From the NCBI GenBank assembly GCA_947454155.1, contig CANGIT010000008.1, positions 1 to 64,000 of the forward strand: a DNA stretch of 64,000 bases, given 5' to 3'. The translations under genes were made by a program, and so were the position numbers. Source of the stretch: Chitinophagaceae bacterium (GTDB taxonomy: Bacteria; Bacteroidota; Bacteroidia; Chitinophagales; Chitinophagaceae). The notes under the pieces were generated by a model. The model was given only the letters and a program-made list of their open reading frames with translations. It did not search any database and was not told the origin of the DNA. How positions within the stretch are numbered: position 1 is the first letter of the stretch; each line of letters opens with the position of its first letter. Shown in pieces: positions 43,575-53,700 of the stretch.

Positions 43575-43603
43575 TTGCGGGCTCGATTTTGGAGTTATCT
43601 TTG
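43575..43603 (+). promoter_or_regulatory. pafA promoter
   Basis: TTG (43575-43577) and TATCTTTG (43596-43603), separated by 18 nt, fit the Bacteroidota -33/-7 pattern. The ATG at 43621 follows 17 nt later. Confidence 0.55.
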
Positions 43604-43620
43604 CGCAAAACAAATTGCAT

Positions 43621-45273
43621 ATGAACAAGAGGTCTATTGTTTTTATCGCCATTCTTTCTGCATTTTCTTTCGCATCCTTTGCACAAAAAAAGCCGGTCGA
43701 AAAAAAAGAGCATGCCGTACAACCCAAGCTGGTTGTGGGTTTGGTTGTAGATCAGATGCGATGGGATTATCTCTATAAATACAAGCGTCTTTACGGCTCC
43801 GGTGGCTTCAGGAGATTGCTGGGTGAAGGCTTCAGTTGCGATAATGCAATGATCTCTCATCTGCCCACGTATACCGCTGTAGGTCATACAGGCATTTATA
43901 CAGGTTCGTTGCCGGCGATACATGGAATTGTAGGCAACAACTGGTACGACAGAGCAACCGACAAGCTGGTGTATTGTACCGATGATGCAGCAGTAACTGG
44001 CATAGGAAGCGACAATGAATCGGGAAAAATGAGTCCAAGAAACATGCTGACCACCACCATCGGCGATCAGCTTCGTTTGAGTAATAATTTCAAAAGCAAA
44101 GTGATTGGCATCTCATTGAAAGACAGAGGAGCCATACTGCCTGCCGGACATACCGCCAATGCCGCCTATTGGTTTGATGACAAAGAAGGCATCATGATCA
44201 GCAGCAGTTTTTATATGAACAACTTGCCCAACTGGGTGAAGGAGTTTAATGGTCAAAAACTACCGGACCAGTACATGTCCAGGGATTGGAACACTATCTT
44301 ACCTGAAGATCTCTACGATCTCAGTACTTTGGATGAGGAACCATTTGAAGGCAATATTCCAGGCATCAAAACCGATACCTTCCCTTATCACCTCAAAAAC
44401 ATCACCGAAAAAAAATACCGCGCCTTCCGGTTTACACCTTTCGGTAACACTTACACGCTGCAATTTGCTGCAGCGGCCATCGACAAGGAAAAACTCGGAG
44501 CCAATGGCGTCACCGATTTTCTGGCTGTAAGCCTTTCTTCCACAGACTATATTGGACATACATTTGGTCCCAATGCGGTTGAAATCGAAGACACTTATCT
44601 CCGCCTCGACCGTGACATTGAATCGTTTTTAAAAATGCTGGATGAAAAAATAGGCAAGGGCAATTATCTGTTTTTCCTTACTGCCGATCATGGTGTGGCA
44701 CACAATCCGGAGTACATGGCGCAAAAGAAAATCCCTTCGGGTCATTATGAACCCAAAGATCTGATGAAGGAATTGAATGATAGCTTGTCAGCTTTAAGTG
44801 TTTATGCATCCAAAATCGACCATATCGAAAATTCTCAGCTCTATGTAGGCAAACATGCTACAAACAATGCCGTCTCGGGCAGCACAAACGACTTTTCCGA
44901 TAATCTTGTCCGTTTGCTCGAACAAAAAAGCTACATTTCTCATGCGGTTGATCTGCAACATATAGAAGAGGCTTCATTGCCTGCAATCATCATCACCATG
45001 CTTAAAAACAGTTACTATCCCAAACGCAGTGGCGATTTTCAATACATACCCAACCCGGCCTGGCTCGAAGGCAGTGGTAAAGGAACCACACACGGTTTAT
45101 GGAATCCTTACGATGCCCATATACCACTGGTGTTTTTCGGTACAGGCATCAAACAGGGCCGCACGTATCGTGAGGTGCACATGAGCGACATCGCTCCAAC
45201 GCTGGCCGCCATGCTCGATATTCAAATGCCCAATGGATGCGTAGGTGAAGTGATTGCGGAGTTAGTGAAGTAA
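43621..45273 (+). CDS. pafA: PafA-type alkaline phosphatase
   Basis: 550 residues with a signal peptide (SIVFIAILSAFSFASFAQ). The metal-binding Asp is in GLVVDQMRWDY. The nucleophile Thr lies in LPTYTAVGHTGIYTGSLP, as in the Ca/Zn-activated PafA enzymes of Flavobacteriia. FFLTADHGVAH and the C-terminal GTTHGLWNPYDAHIPLVFFG supply the remaining ligands. It is a periplasmic, broad phosphomonoesterase that releases phosphate from organic sources. Start at ATG 43621, after a promoter. Confidence 0.93.
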   Translation: MNKRSIVFIAILSAFSFASFAQKKPVEKKEHAVQPKLVVGLVVDQMRWDYLYKYKRLYGSGGFRRLLGEGFSCDNAMISHLPTYTAVGHTGIYTGSLPAIHGIVGNNWYDRATDKLVYCTDDAAVTGIGSDNESGKMSPRNMLTTTIGDQLRLSNNFKSKVIGISLKDRGAILPAGHTANAAYWFDDKEGIMISSSFYMNNLPNWVKEFNGQKLPDQYMSRDWNTILPEDLYDLSTLDEEPFEGNIPGIKTDTFPYHLKNITEKKYRAFRFTPFGNTYTLQFAAAAIDKEKLGANGVTDFLAVSLSSTDYIGHTFGPNAVEIEDTYLRLDRDIESFLKMLDEKIGKGNYLFFLTADHGVAHNPEYMAQKKIPSGHYEPKDLMKELNDSLSALSVYASKIDHIENSQLYVGKHATNNAVSGSTNDFSDNLVRLLEQKSYISHAVDLQHIEEASLPAIIITMLKNSYYPKRSGDFQYIPNPAWLEGSGKGTTHGLWNPYDAHIPLVFFGTGIKQGRTYREVHMSDIAPTLAAMLDIQMPNGCVGEVIAELVK

Positions 45274-45458
45274 AATGATGATTTGGTGATATAATAATAG
45301 ATGGTGTAATGTGCTTGTTAGATAGCATGGAGTTTTGATGAGTTTTTTTAAATTATATTGATTGAATGGCTGGTAGTTGAGGTGCAATTCAAATCAAAAT
45401 ATTACATCAAAGAAGTTATCAGCAAAAGCGGAATAGTCAAGTTAAGCGCAATAAACGC

Positions 45459-45488
45459 AAAATCCCCCCGAGAACTCGGGGGGATTTT
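45459..45488 (-). terminator. Rho-independent terminator of tRNA-Gln
   Basis: A near-perfect palindrome: AAAATCCCCCC pairs with GGGGGGATTTT around GAGAACTC. It lies 5 nt downstream of the tRNA 3' end on the minus strand. It is symmetrical, so it may also stop plus-strand transcripts coming from pafA. Confidence 0.8.
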
Positions 45489-45493
45489 GTTTG

Positions 45494-45564
45494 TTGGGTT
45501 ACCAGGATTCGAACCTAGACAGACAGAATCAAAATCTGTAGTGCTACCGTTACACCATAACCCA
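45494..45564 (-). tRNA. tRNA-Gln (anticodon TTG)
   Basis: 71 nt. The acceptor stem TGGGTTA pairs with TAACCCA. The D arm has GTGTAACGGTAGCAC. The anticodon stem ACAGA/TCTGT encloses the loop TTTTGAT with anticodon TTG, and the T arm contains GGTTCGAATCC. The CCA end is not encoded. It stands alone with its own consensus promoter and a strong terminator. Confidence 0.95.
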
Positions 45565-45589
45565 ATCACTTTCCCAAAATTTGGGATGG

Positions 45590-45620
45590 CAAAAATAAGG
45601 GTTTATCATTTGCACACAAA
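45590..45620 (-). promoter_or_regulatory. Consensus Bacteroidota promoter of tRNA-Gln
   Basis: TTTG (45617-45620) and TATTTTTG (45590-45597) are separated by exactly 19 nt on the minus strand, matching TTTG-N19-TAnnTTTG. The mature tRNA begins 25 nt further on. A CCCAAAATTTGGG dyad (45573-45585) lies between. Confidence 0.8.
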
Positions 45621-45802
45621 TATTTTGCTGTAATTTTTTATCCATGGTCAGGAATACAGAAGATGAAGTGCATAGATTCCTGAGCATATCGCTACTTCTT
45701 GCGCTTTGAAGATGGCAGAAATCTTGGGCCGAATATGTTAAAGTATCAAATCAATAAAGATAAAAGCCCAAATTTGCGCAGGCCAAAACCATCCATCTAC
45801 TG

Positions 45803-47977
45803 ATGAAAAAGATATTATTTGCATTTTTTTTGATGTGCTGTTTCGGCAGCCGGGCGCAGCAATCATCCCTCATAAAAATTATTGCTGAAGAATCGGGAGA
45901 AAATATTCCTTTCGCCGCAGTGCAATGGGCGAGCAACAGTGGAGTTTTTGCAGATACTGCTGGCATGGCCAAACTCAATTTGCAGGGTACACATCGGCTA
46001 ATCGTTTCTTCTGTGGGTTATTTGATTGATACTGTTCAATTGCAATTTCCATTGAGCGGTGTGTTTGTGTTGAAAATGAAAAAGGCAATCGAGCTGCAAA
46101 CCGTTTACGATGCGGTCATAGTTCATTCTTTGCGCTCCAACCAACGCATAGAATATGCGCCCATCAAAGTAGAGGTGCTCGACCAGGAAGAACTGAATGA
46201 AGAAAGCACCATCAAACCATCGGGCATCGGCAGTTTGATTGGCGATATCAGCGGTATTCAGATTCAGCAAACCAGTGCCGTGAGCGGCGACGCCAATGTG
46301 CGTATTCAGGGACTTGAGGGCAGATATACGCAAATTCTCCGGGACGGACTTCCCCTATATGATGGCTTCAGTGGTGGTTTTGGCATCCTCAGTATTCCAC
46401 CCCTCGACCTCAAACAGATTGAACTGGTCAAAGGATCGGCCTCCACCTTATACGGCGGCGGTGCCATTGGCGGATTGGTGAACCTCATTTCCAAAGAGCC
46501 AAAAATGAAAAGAGAAGCGGTGGTCACGCTCAATCAAACCACACTGAATGAGTCTAACGTGAATGCCTATCTGTCGCAGCGGAAAAAAAAGGCGGGCTAC
46601 ACCCTCTATAGTGGCTTTACCCGCCAGCAGGAAAAGGATGTGGATGGCGACGGGCTTTCGGATGTGTCGCGTGTTCGTTCATTTGTCTTCCATCCAAAAA
46701 TATTTTTATACCCTGACAGTAAAACATCCATCAGTGCCGGCTACACGCTTACCACCGAAGACAGGAGCGGGGGCGACATGCAGGTACTCAGGCAGCAACA
46801 AGATAATGTGCATCAATATATAGAGGCCAATAGCATCATTCGGCACAGCGCAGCCTTCAGTGTCGAAAGAAAGATAAAAGAAAGATATCGCTTCACTTTC
46901 CGTTCTTCTTACAGCAATTTTACCAGAGGCAGTTACGGATCCGAAACTCATTTTTACGGAAGACAGCAGGATCAATACCACGAATTGTATTTCGCCAGGG
47001 AGGCAAGATTTAAAAAAGGGGGCAGTTGGGTGGCCGGACTTAATTTCACCGCCAAACAATTCGATATCCTGAAAGAAAGCGCACCGGTGTTGCTGACCAA
47101 CACAAAGCAGCATACGATGGGCGTTTTTGCCTTGTACAATTACAATTTCAATGAACGCAATACGCTGGAAGCCGGTTTGAGAAATGACCTGCATGGCAAT
47201 TATGGCAATTTCCTTTTACCGCACCTCGCCTGGGTACGCGCTTTGGGAAAATCATTTGGATGCAGACTGGGCTTGGGAGCCAGTTATAAGACGCCGGATG
47301 CTTTGGCACCGCAACTTACAACAACACCCTTAGAGAAAATAAGACCCATAGATGCCACTGTTCATGCCGAACGTGCCATGGGATATAATGCTGAAATCAA
47401 CTACAAGAAAAAATGGGATGAAGAAAATGACCTGTTCATCAACCAATCATTTTTTTTGACGCAGATCGAACATCCACTCGTAGCCACTTATATGACCAAT
47501 GGTGAAATAGACTTTCGCAATGCCGCCAAACCCTTGCTGAGTAAAGGTTTTGATACTTATGTGCGGCTTCATATGGATGAACTTGAACTCTATACGGGAT
47601 TCACTTACACCTCAACCTTAAGGACTTACTTAAACTCAAATCAATTTATGCCTTATACCCCAAAATACAGGGCGGCGTTCACCGCAGTGAAAGAGTGGGA
47701 CGAGAAATTCAGGATTGGACTTGAAGGCTCTTACAATGGATTTCAATACCGTGAGAATAACACAAAGACGCCCGATTATTTCTTCATGGCGGCCATGGCT
47801 TCTGTAGCCCTCAATAAACATTTTCTGTTGGTACTCAACGGCGAAAATCTTCTCGATTATCGTCAAAGCAAAGTGGAAAAGCTCTACACGGGAAGCATCA
47901 CCCATCCGCAGTTTAATACACTTTGGGCTCCCATCGATGGCAGAGTGATTAATTTATGTTTGAAATGGAAACTGTGA
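45803..47977 (+). CDS. TonB-dependent outer membrane receptor
   Basis: 724 residues with a signal peptide (KKILFAFFLMCCFGSRAQ). Residues ~22-95 form a carboxypeptidase-like regulatory domain (IPFAAVQWASNSGVFADTAG). The plug lies near 110-225 (VEVLDQEELNEES, ISGIQIQQTSAVSGDANVRIQG, LVKGSASTLYGGGAIGG). The remainder is a 22-strand-type barrel. The plug resembles siderophore, cobalamin or metal receptors more than SusC (shorter, no SusD partner beside it). The ligand is unknown and no riboswitch was recognised upstream. Confidence 0.88.
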   Translation: MKKILFAFFLMCCFGSRAQQSSLIKIIAEESGENIPFAAVQWASNSGVFADTAGMAKLNLQGTHRLIVSSVGYLIDTVQLQFPLSGVFVLKMKKAIELQTVYDAVIVHSLRSNQRIEYAPIKVEVLDQEELNEESTIKPSGIGSLIGDISGIQIQQTSAVSGDANVRIQGLEGRYTQILRDGLPLYDGFSGGFGILSIPPLDLKQIELVKGSASTLYGGGAIGGLVNLISKEPKMKREAVVTLNQTTLNESNVNAYLSQRKKKAGYTLYSGFTRQQEKDVDGDGLSDVSRVRSFVFHPKIFLYPDSKTSISAGYTLTTEDRSGGDMQVLRQQQDNVHQYIEANSIIRHSAAFSVERKIKERYRFTFRSSYSNFTRGSYGSETHFYGRQQDQYHELYFAREARFKKGGSWVAGLNFTAKQFDILKESAPVLLTNTKQHTMGVFALYNYNFNERNTLEAGLRNDLHGNYGNFLLPHLAWVRALGKSFGCRLGLGASYKTPDALAPQLTTTPLEKIRPIDATVHAERAMGYNAEINYKKKWDEENDLFINQSFFLTQIEHPLVATYMTNGEIDFRNAAKPLLSKGFDTYVRLHMDELELYTGFTYTSTLRTYLNSNQFMPYTPKYRAAFTAVKEWDEKFRIGLEGSYNGFQYRENNTKTPDYFFMAAMASVALNKHFLLVLNGENLLDYRQSKVEKLYTGSITHPQFNTLWAPIDGRVINLCLKWKL

Positions 47978-48039
47978 CAATTAGTTAAAATGCTAGTGTG
48001 GTAATGTGGTAATGAGATGATTTGAAAATTTGATGAATG

Positions 48040-48073
48040 ACAAACCACAAACCACAAACCACAAACCACAAAC
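48040..48073. repeat. ACAAACC heptamer repeats
   Basis: About five copies of CACAAAC/ACAAACC lie between the TonB receptor and tyrS, ending just before the tyrS stop codon. This is the same class of CA-rich tract as at 8.8, 11.1 and 17.8 kb. Confidence 0.7.
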
Positions 48074-48081
48074 GTTAATCG

Positions 48082-49362
48082 TTATTCAACCTCTACCAGA
48101 TAATAATTTTTCTTACCCACTTGCACCAAAATGAATTTGTTGTGTAATAATTTATCGCTGTTGATGATGCTTTGCGGGTCGGTGAGTTTTTCGCGGTTGA
48201 TGCTCACACCACCGTTTTGAATCATTTTTCGGGCAGCACCTTTGCTGTCAAAAATATTGTTTTCGGAGAGAAAGCTGAGAGCATCGGTGCCTTCGTTTAT
48301 TTTAGCAATTGGATAATTCGTTCTTACGATACCTTCAATACTTTCCAGATCTGCTATACTCAATGCACTGGCGGGTGCTTTGGTATTGGCGAACAGTTTC
48401 TGCGTGGTTTCAATGGCTTTGTCGAGTTCTTCTTGTCCATGTACAAAACGTGTGAGCTCTTCGGCCAGTCGTTTCTGTAAGATACGTTCGGAAGGTTGAA
48501 GGTGATGTTGCGCTGTCAGCTCATGAATTGTAGTTTCATCCAGGAAAGTAAAAATTTTTATCCATCCTTCTGCATCCGCATCCGTAGCGTTGAGCCAGAA
48601 CTGATAGAACTGATAAGGAGAGGTCCTTTGAGGGTCGAGCCAGATGTTTCCCTTTTCTGTTTTGCCGAATTTTCCGCCATCCGATTTCTTGATGAGCGGA
48701 CAGGTAAAGGCAAAGGCCTCGCCACCATTTTTTCTTCTGATCAGTTCGGTACCGGTAACGATATTTCCCCATTGGTCGCTGCCTCCCATTTGCAGTTTGC
48801 AGTTCATGTTGTTGTAGAGCCAATAGAAATCGTAGCCCTGCACCAGCTGATAAGTGAATTCGGTGAATGACATACCGTTTTCTCCTTCCAGTCTTTTCTT
48901 CACACTGTCTTTGGCCATCATGTAATTGACGGTGATATGCTTTCCGGCATCTCTGATGAAGTCGAGAAAACTGATGTTTTTAAACCAATCGAAATTGTTC
49001 ACCAGTTCGGCGGCATTGGGCAAAATTTTATCGAAATTGAGGAATTGCTCTAGCTGAGATCTTACACCAATCACATTTTTATTGAGCTCTTCGATACTGA
49101 GCATGTTGCGTTCTTCACTTTTACCGCTCGGATCACCCACCATGCCTGTGGCTCCGCCCACCAGGGCTACCGGTTTATGTCCGGCTTTTTGCAAATGCAC
49201 CAATAGCAATATAGGCACAAGACTGCCGATATGTAAACTGTCTGCAGTAGGATCAAAACCCACATAAGCGGTGGTCATTTCCTTGTTCAATTGTTCCTCG
49301 GTTCCGGGCATGATGTCCTGAATCATTCCTCTCCATTGCAATTCTTTGATCAGTGGGTTCAT
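48082..49362 (-). CDS. tyrS: Tyrosyl-tRNA synthetase
   Basis: 426 residues, class I. Tyrosine- and ATP-binding residues are seen in YVGFDPTADSLHIGSLVP (HIGH-type motif HIGS) and GGATGMVGDPSGKSEER; the KMSKS equivalent is KFGKT. An S4 RNA-binding domain forms the last ~65 residues (GAARKMIQNGGVSINREKL). Start at ATG 49362 (MNPLIKELQWRGM); the 46 codons further upstream are spacer. A -7 box lies 23 nt upstream. Confidence 0.95.
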   Translation of the reverse strand: MNPLIKELQWRGMIQDIMPGTEEQLNKEMTTAYVGFDPTADSLHIGSLVPILLLVHLQKAGHKPVALVGGATGMVGDPSGKSEERNMLSIEELNKNVIGVRSQLEQFLNFDKILPNAAELVNNFDWFKNISFLDFIRDAGKHITVNYMMAKDSVKKRLEGENGMSFTEFTYQLVQGYDFYWLYNNMNCKLQMGGSDQWGNIVTGTELIRRKNGGEAFAFTCPLIKKSDGGKFGKTEKGNIWLDPQRTSPYQFYQFWLNATDADAEGWIKIFTFLDETTIHELTAQHHLQPSERILQKRLAEELTRFVHGQEELDKAIETTQKLFANTKAPASALSIADLESIEGIVRTNYPIAKINEGTDALSFLSENNIFDSKGAARKMIQNGGVSINREKLTDPQSIINSDKLLHNKFILVQVGKKNYYLVEVE

Positions 49363-49385
49363 GGTATAGTATAAAGTGTGAAGCG

Positions 49386-49393
49386 CAAATGTA
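49386..49393 (-). promoter_or_regulatory. -7 promoter box of tyrS
   Basis: TACATTTG on the minus strand fits TAnnTTTG and lies 23 nt before the tyrS ATG. Confidence 0.35.
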
Positions 49394-49608
49394 AAAAAAT
49401 ATAAATGAAATGAGGGGAGGAGCCAAGGCGTATACAATAGAATCCATCGGCCAACTGCTGAAATTCTTTTCTGCCAGCAGTCAGGGCTGAATCTTCTCAA
49501 ACTGATGAAACCTTGGAAACCCGTCCTGAATTCCCCAACTAATCTTTATTTATCCCTTTACACAGAAACAATTTCGCCGTAAATTTGAAACCAGCCAAAG
49601 AATACCAT

Positions 49609-50781
49609 ATGCTCCCAAAAAAGCCGAAAGGTCAGCGCATTCATATAAAGAATGACGCTGTCCGAATTTTTTCTCGCTTGTACCCAAGATCTATCATCTT
49701 ACTGATCTTCTTTTCTTTGATGCTAATCAACAGTTTCGCCCAATTCCGAAAATATTCTAATGAATTTTTGAACATCGGTGCGGGGGCGAGAGGTTTGGCC
49801 ATGGGCAATGCGCAGGTGGCGGCAGTGAATGATGTGTCGGCCGGCTACTGGAATCCATCGCGCTTGCTGGAAGTAAAAGACCATCCTCAATTGTCGCTGA
49901 TGCATGCCGATTATTTTGCCGGCATCGCCAAATACGATTATGCAGCCATCGCTTTACCTGTAGACAACAACAAACGCACGCTCGGATTTTCGATGCTTCG
50001 TTTTGCCGTGGATGACATTCCCAACACATTATTTTTGGTAGAGCCCGATGGCAGTATCAATTACAACAACATCCAGACTTTTTCCTCGGCCGATTATGCT
50101 TTTCTTTTTTCTTATGCCCAAACATTTAAAAAAATAAAAGGGTATCAGGTTGATCTGGGTGGCAACGCCAAAATCATTTACAGAAAAGTGGGTTCTTTCG
50201 CTCATGCCCTGGGCTTTGGTATCGACGCTTCGGCCAGCATCAACGGAAAAAATTGGAGAGCCTCTGTGGTGGCCCGAGACATCACCACTACGTTCAACGC
50301 CTGGTCCTTCAAATTCACCGACCGCGAAAAACAAGCGCTCTACCTCACTAAAAACGACATCCCGGTCAATTCCACAGAGATGACCGCTCCAAGGTTGATT
50401 TTCGGCGGAGCCTATAACTACGATATCAACAAGGATTTCAACGTGATGGGAGAGGCTGATCTGGATTTCACCTTTGATGGCAAACGAAACACACTCATCA
50501 GCAGTGCCATCAGCATCGATCCGCATCTCGGCGTTGAAGCCGGCTACCTCAAACAGTTTTTTGTGCGCGCAGGAGTTACCAACTTTCAGCGCGCGTTGGC
50601 CGATGCCGATACGCTCAACCAGCGCCGTGTATGGATTTTTCAACCCTGTATCGGTGCCGGTTTCAAATACAAGAATGTGACCATCGATTATGCGTTCACC
50701 AATCTGGCCAATCAGGAAAATCCTTTGTATACCCATATTTTCTCCTTGAAACTGAACCTTATCAAAAGAAAAGAAAACTGA
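49609..50781 (+). CDS. PorV2-like outer membrane barrel protein (type IX sorting accessory)
   Basis: 390 residues. A basic leader is followed by a hydrophobic segment (SIILLIFFSLMLINSFAQ). The sequence FLNIGAGARGLAMGNAQVAAVNDVSAGYWNP is the hallmark of the PorV/PorQ barrel family (FadL-like fold). Its stop codon overlaps the start of the following PorU2-like protease by one nucleotide (TGATG), so the two are coupled. In the main T9SS, PorV carries cargo to the PorU sortase; this pair looks like a parallel set (names PorV2 and PorU2 are used in NCBI annotation as I recall). ATG 49609 is chosen over the TTG at 49585. Confidence 0.82.
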   Translation: MLPKKPKGQRIHIKNDAVRIFSRLYPRSIILLIFFSLMLINSFAQFRKYSNEFLNIGAGARGLAMGNAQVAAVNDVSAGYWNPSRLLEVKDHPQLSLMHADYFAGIAKYDYAAIALPVDNNKRTLGFSMLRFAVDDIPNTLFLVEPDGSINYNNIQTFSSADYAFLFSYAQTFKKIKGYQVDLGGNAKIIYRKVGSFAHALGFGIDASASINGKNWRASVVARDITTTFNAWSFKFTDREKQALYLTKNDIPVNSTEMTAPRLIFGGAYNYDINKDFNVMGEADLDFTFDGKRNTLISSAISIDPHLGVEAGYLKQFFVRAGVTNFQRALADADTLNQRRVWIFQPCIGAGFKYKNVTIDYAFTNLANQENPLYTHIFSLKLNLIKRKEN

Positions 50782-53700
50782 TGCCCATGCAACTGTCTAC
50801 GATAAAAAAATGGTTGATTGTCTTGTTGCTCTTTATGGGCTATCAATCTAATGCCCAATTCAACAACAGCTGGATCGACTATTCCAAAACCTATTATAAA
50901 TTCAGGCTGGCTAAGGATACGCTTTGCCGAATTCCGCAGGCTGTGCTGCAATCTGCAGGTTTGGGCAATGTGAATGCCGATGATTTTCAGCTTTGGCGCA
51001 ACGGACAGGAAGTTCGTTTGTATACTTCCGTTAGTCATGCCGTTTTAGGTGCTTCCGATTATATCGAATTCTGGGGAGAGATGAATGATGGCAAGCCCGA
51101 CAAGACACTTTACCGTCAGGCCGATTTTCAGCTGGCCGACCGCTACAGCCTTGAAACGGATACGGTCGCTTATTTTCTTACCGTCAACACATCGGGCAAC
51201 AATCTTCGTTTTCTGAATGCGACCAACACGGCACCCAGCAATGCCACTCCAGATGCCTATTACCTGCGAGAACTGAATTATTATTTCAACAATCAGATCA
51301 ACAGGGGTGAGGCCAAGCCGGTAGGGGAATATGTTTACTCTTCATCTTACGATCCGGCCGAAGGCTGGTCGAGCAATTTCATCCAGCCTTGTTGCGATTT
51401 GCTGAAAGAGTTTGCTGGCCTGAATACCTACACCGGCGGTCCGGTCAATAATTTTTCTCTCCGCATCAATGCAGCGGGAGCGGCCCCCAACAACCGCGAC
51501 CTGATTGTAAAGCTGGGTCAAACAGAAATCACCGCCGCCCCTTATGGCAGTCCGGTCAATCTCCCTTATTTCGATTATACCAGATCCAGTTTCAATAACC
51601 TTCCACTTTCGCTGATTCCTGCCAACAACAATTTGCAGGTTTTTGTCAATGGCAATTCCACCAATACTTTCGACAGGATGGTGGTGGCCAGCATCGGCAT
51701 CACCTATCCGGCCGCTTTCAATTTCAACAACAGCCGTTTTTTCAATTTCGCACTTGAGCCATCTGCCACAGGCAATTACCTGGTGATCGACAATTTCAAT
51801 TATGGAACTGCAGCACCGGTTTTATACGACCTGACCAATGGTCTTAGGTATCTGGGCGAAATCAATTCCACGCCCGGCAAAGTAAAGTTTGTGCTGCCAT
51901 CTTCTGCAACACAACGCAAATTCATGTTACTGAATCAAGAGAACAGTTATGCGGTGAACGCTTTGCAGCAAAGGAATTTTGTCGATTATCATGTGGCCGC
52001 CCAGCAGGGGAATTATTTGATCATCAGTCATCCGCGTTTATGGGATGATGGCAATGGCAACAACTATGTGGAACAATATCGTGCTTACAGAAGTTCGATA
52101 GCAGGCGGTGGCTATCAGGCAAAAGTATACGACATCAATGAACTGACCGATCAGTTTGGTTTTGGCATCAAGCATCATCCTGCTGCGGTAAGAGATTTTG
52201 TACGTTTTGCTGAAAGTAATTTTACCACCAATCCCGATTATGTTTTCATCATCGGCAGAGGCGTCAATTATGCCGAGCAGCGTCAGAACGAATCCAATCC
52301 GGTTGCCGATCAGCTGAATCTGGTGACCACCTTTGGCTGGCCCGCTTCGGATGTGTTGCTCGTTTCTGAGCCAGGCATCACACAACCGGTGATTCCTGTA
52401 GGTCGACTAGCGGCCATCACCCCGCTGGAAGTGGCCAATTATCTAGCCAAAATGCAGGAGTATGAAAACACACAACAAACACCTTCGCCTTTGATTGACC
52501 AGAAAGCCTGGATGAAAAACATCATCCATGTGGTGGGAGGCAAGGACAGCACAGAAAACCAGACCTTCAAAAGCTACATGAACGGTTACAAGGTGACTGC
52601 AGAGGATACACTTTTTGGCGGTCATGTGGAAACGTTTACCAAAACATCCACCGGTGCCATACAGCAGGCAAGCAGCGACAGGATCGAGCAGCTCTTCAAT
52701 GAAGGACTGGGCTTCGTGGGGTATTTCGGCCATTCTTCCGCCAACACTTTCGAGTTCAACCTCAGCAATCCCGATATTTATCAAAACGCCGGAAAATATC
52801 CCTTCTTTAATGTCAGCGGCTGCAGTGCCGGTAATTACTACATTTTCGACCCGCTGCGCCTGAATGGCAATCTCACTTTATCGGAAAAATATGTGTTGGC
52901 CCACGAAAGAGGCAGCATCGGCTTTTTAGCCGACACACATTTTGGCATCCCGCCCTTCCTCAATTTTTACAATACGGCCTTGTATACGAACTTTTCCAAA
53001 ACGATGTATGGCAACACCATCGGCAATCAGATCAAAAGTCTTACGGCTTCCCTGGGTGGCTCCAATGCCGGTCTTGATTTCTTTACCCGCATACATCTCG
53101 AAGAAATCAATCTGCATGGCGATCCTGCACTCAAGATCAACACATTTGGAAAACCTGATTATGTGATTGAAGATCCGCAGGTGAAAATCACGCCCAACAT
53201 CATCTCTGTGGCCGACAATGATTTCAATGTCAAAATAAAAATGCTCAACATCGGCAAGGCCATCGGCGATTCCATGGTGGTAACGGTGAAGCGTAAACTC
53301 CCTAATGATACCATCAGGGTGCTGTATAATCAAACCATCGCTACCATCAAAAGTGTTGATTCCATTGAGCTTACTGTGCCCATCAATCCCAATACCGACA
53401 AAGGCTTGAATCAGCTGGTCATCGCGCTGGATGCCACTTCCCGAATTGATGAGCTTTATGAAACCAACAACACGCTGACCAAAGATTTTTACATTTTTGA
53501 AGACGAATTGCGACCTGTTTACCCTTATCATTTTGCCATCGTCAACAGACCCGATATCAAGTTTGAGGCCAGTACAGCCAATCCCCTCAGCGGCATACGC
53601 GACTACACCCTGGAGCTGGATACCACAGAACTGTTCAACTCCTCTTTCAAAAAAACTTATAACCAAAGCGGACCGGGTGGATTGGTGGAGTTCACCCCTA

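Noticed and set aside
43482-43727. 82-codon N-terminal extension of the alpha-oxoamine synthase
   Set aside because: It covers the divergent pafA promoter and signal-peptide region in antisense and has no similarity to the family N-terminus.
45358-45633. A 91-codon plus-strand open frame
   Set aside because: It runs through the terminator and antisense to the tRNA-Gln gene; the protein is unlike any family.
45621-45802. Cobalamin riboswitch upstream of the TonB receptor
   Set aside because: No B12-box-like GCCACTG element and no extended stem pattern was seen.
50029-50736. A 235-codon minus-strand frame opposite porV2
   Set aside because: Antisense shadow of a well-supported gene, no start context and no recognisable domain.
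52926-53666. A 246-codon minus-strand frame opposite porU2
   Set aside because: Antisense shadow in the middle of the C25 protease gene, no domain signature.
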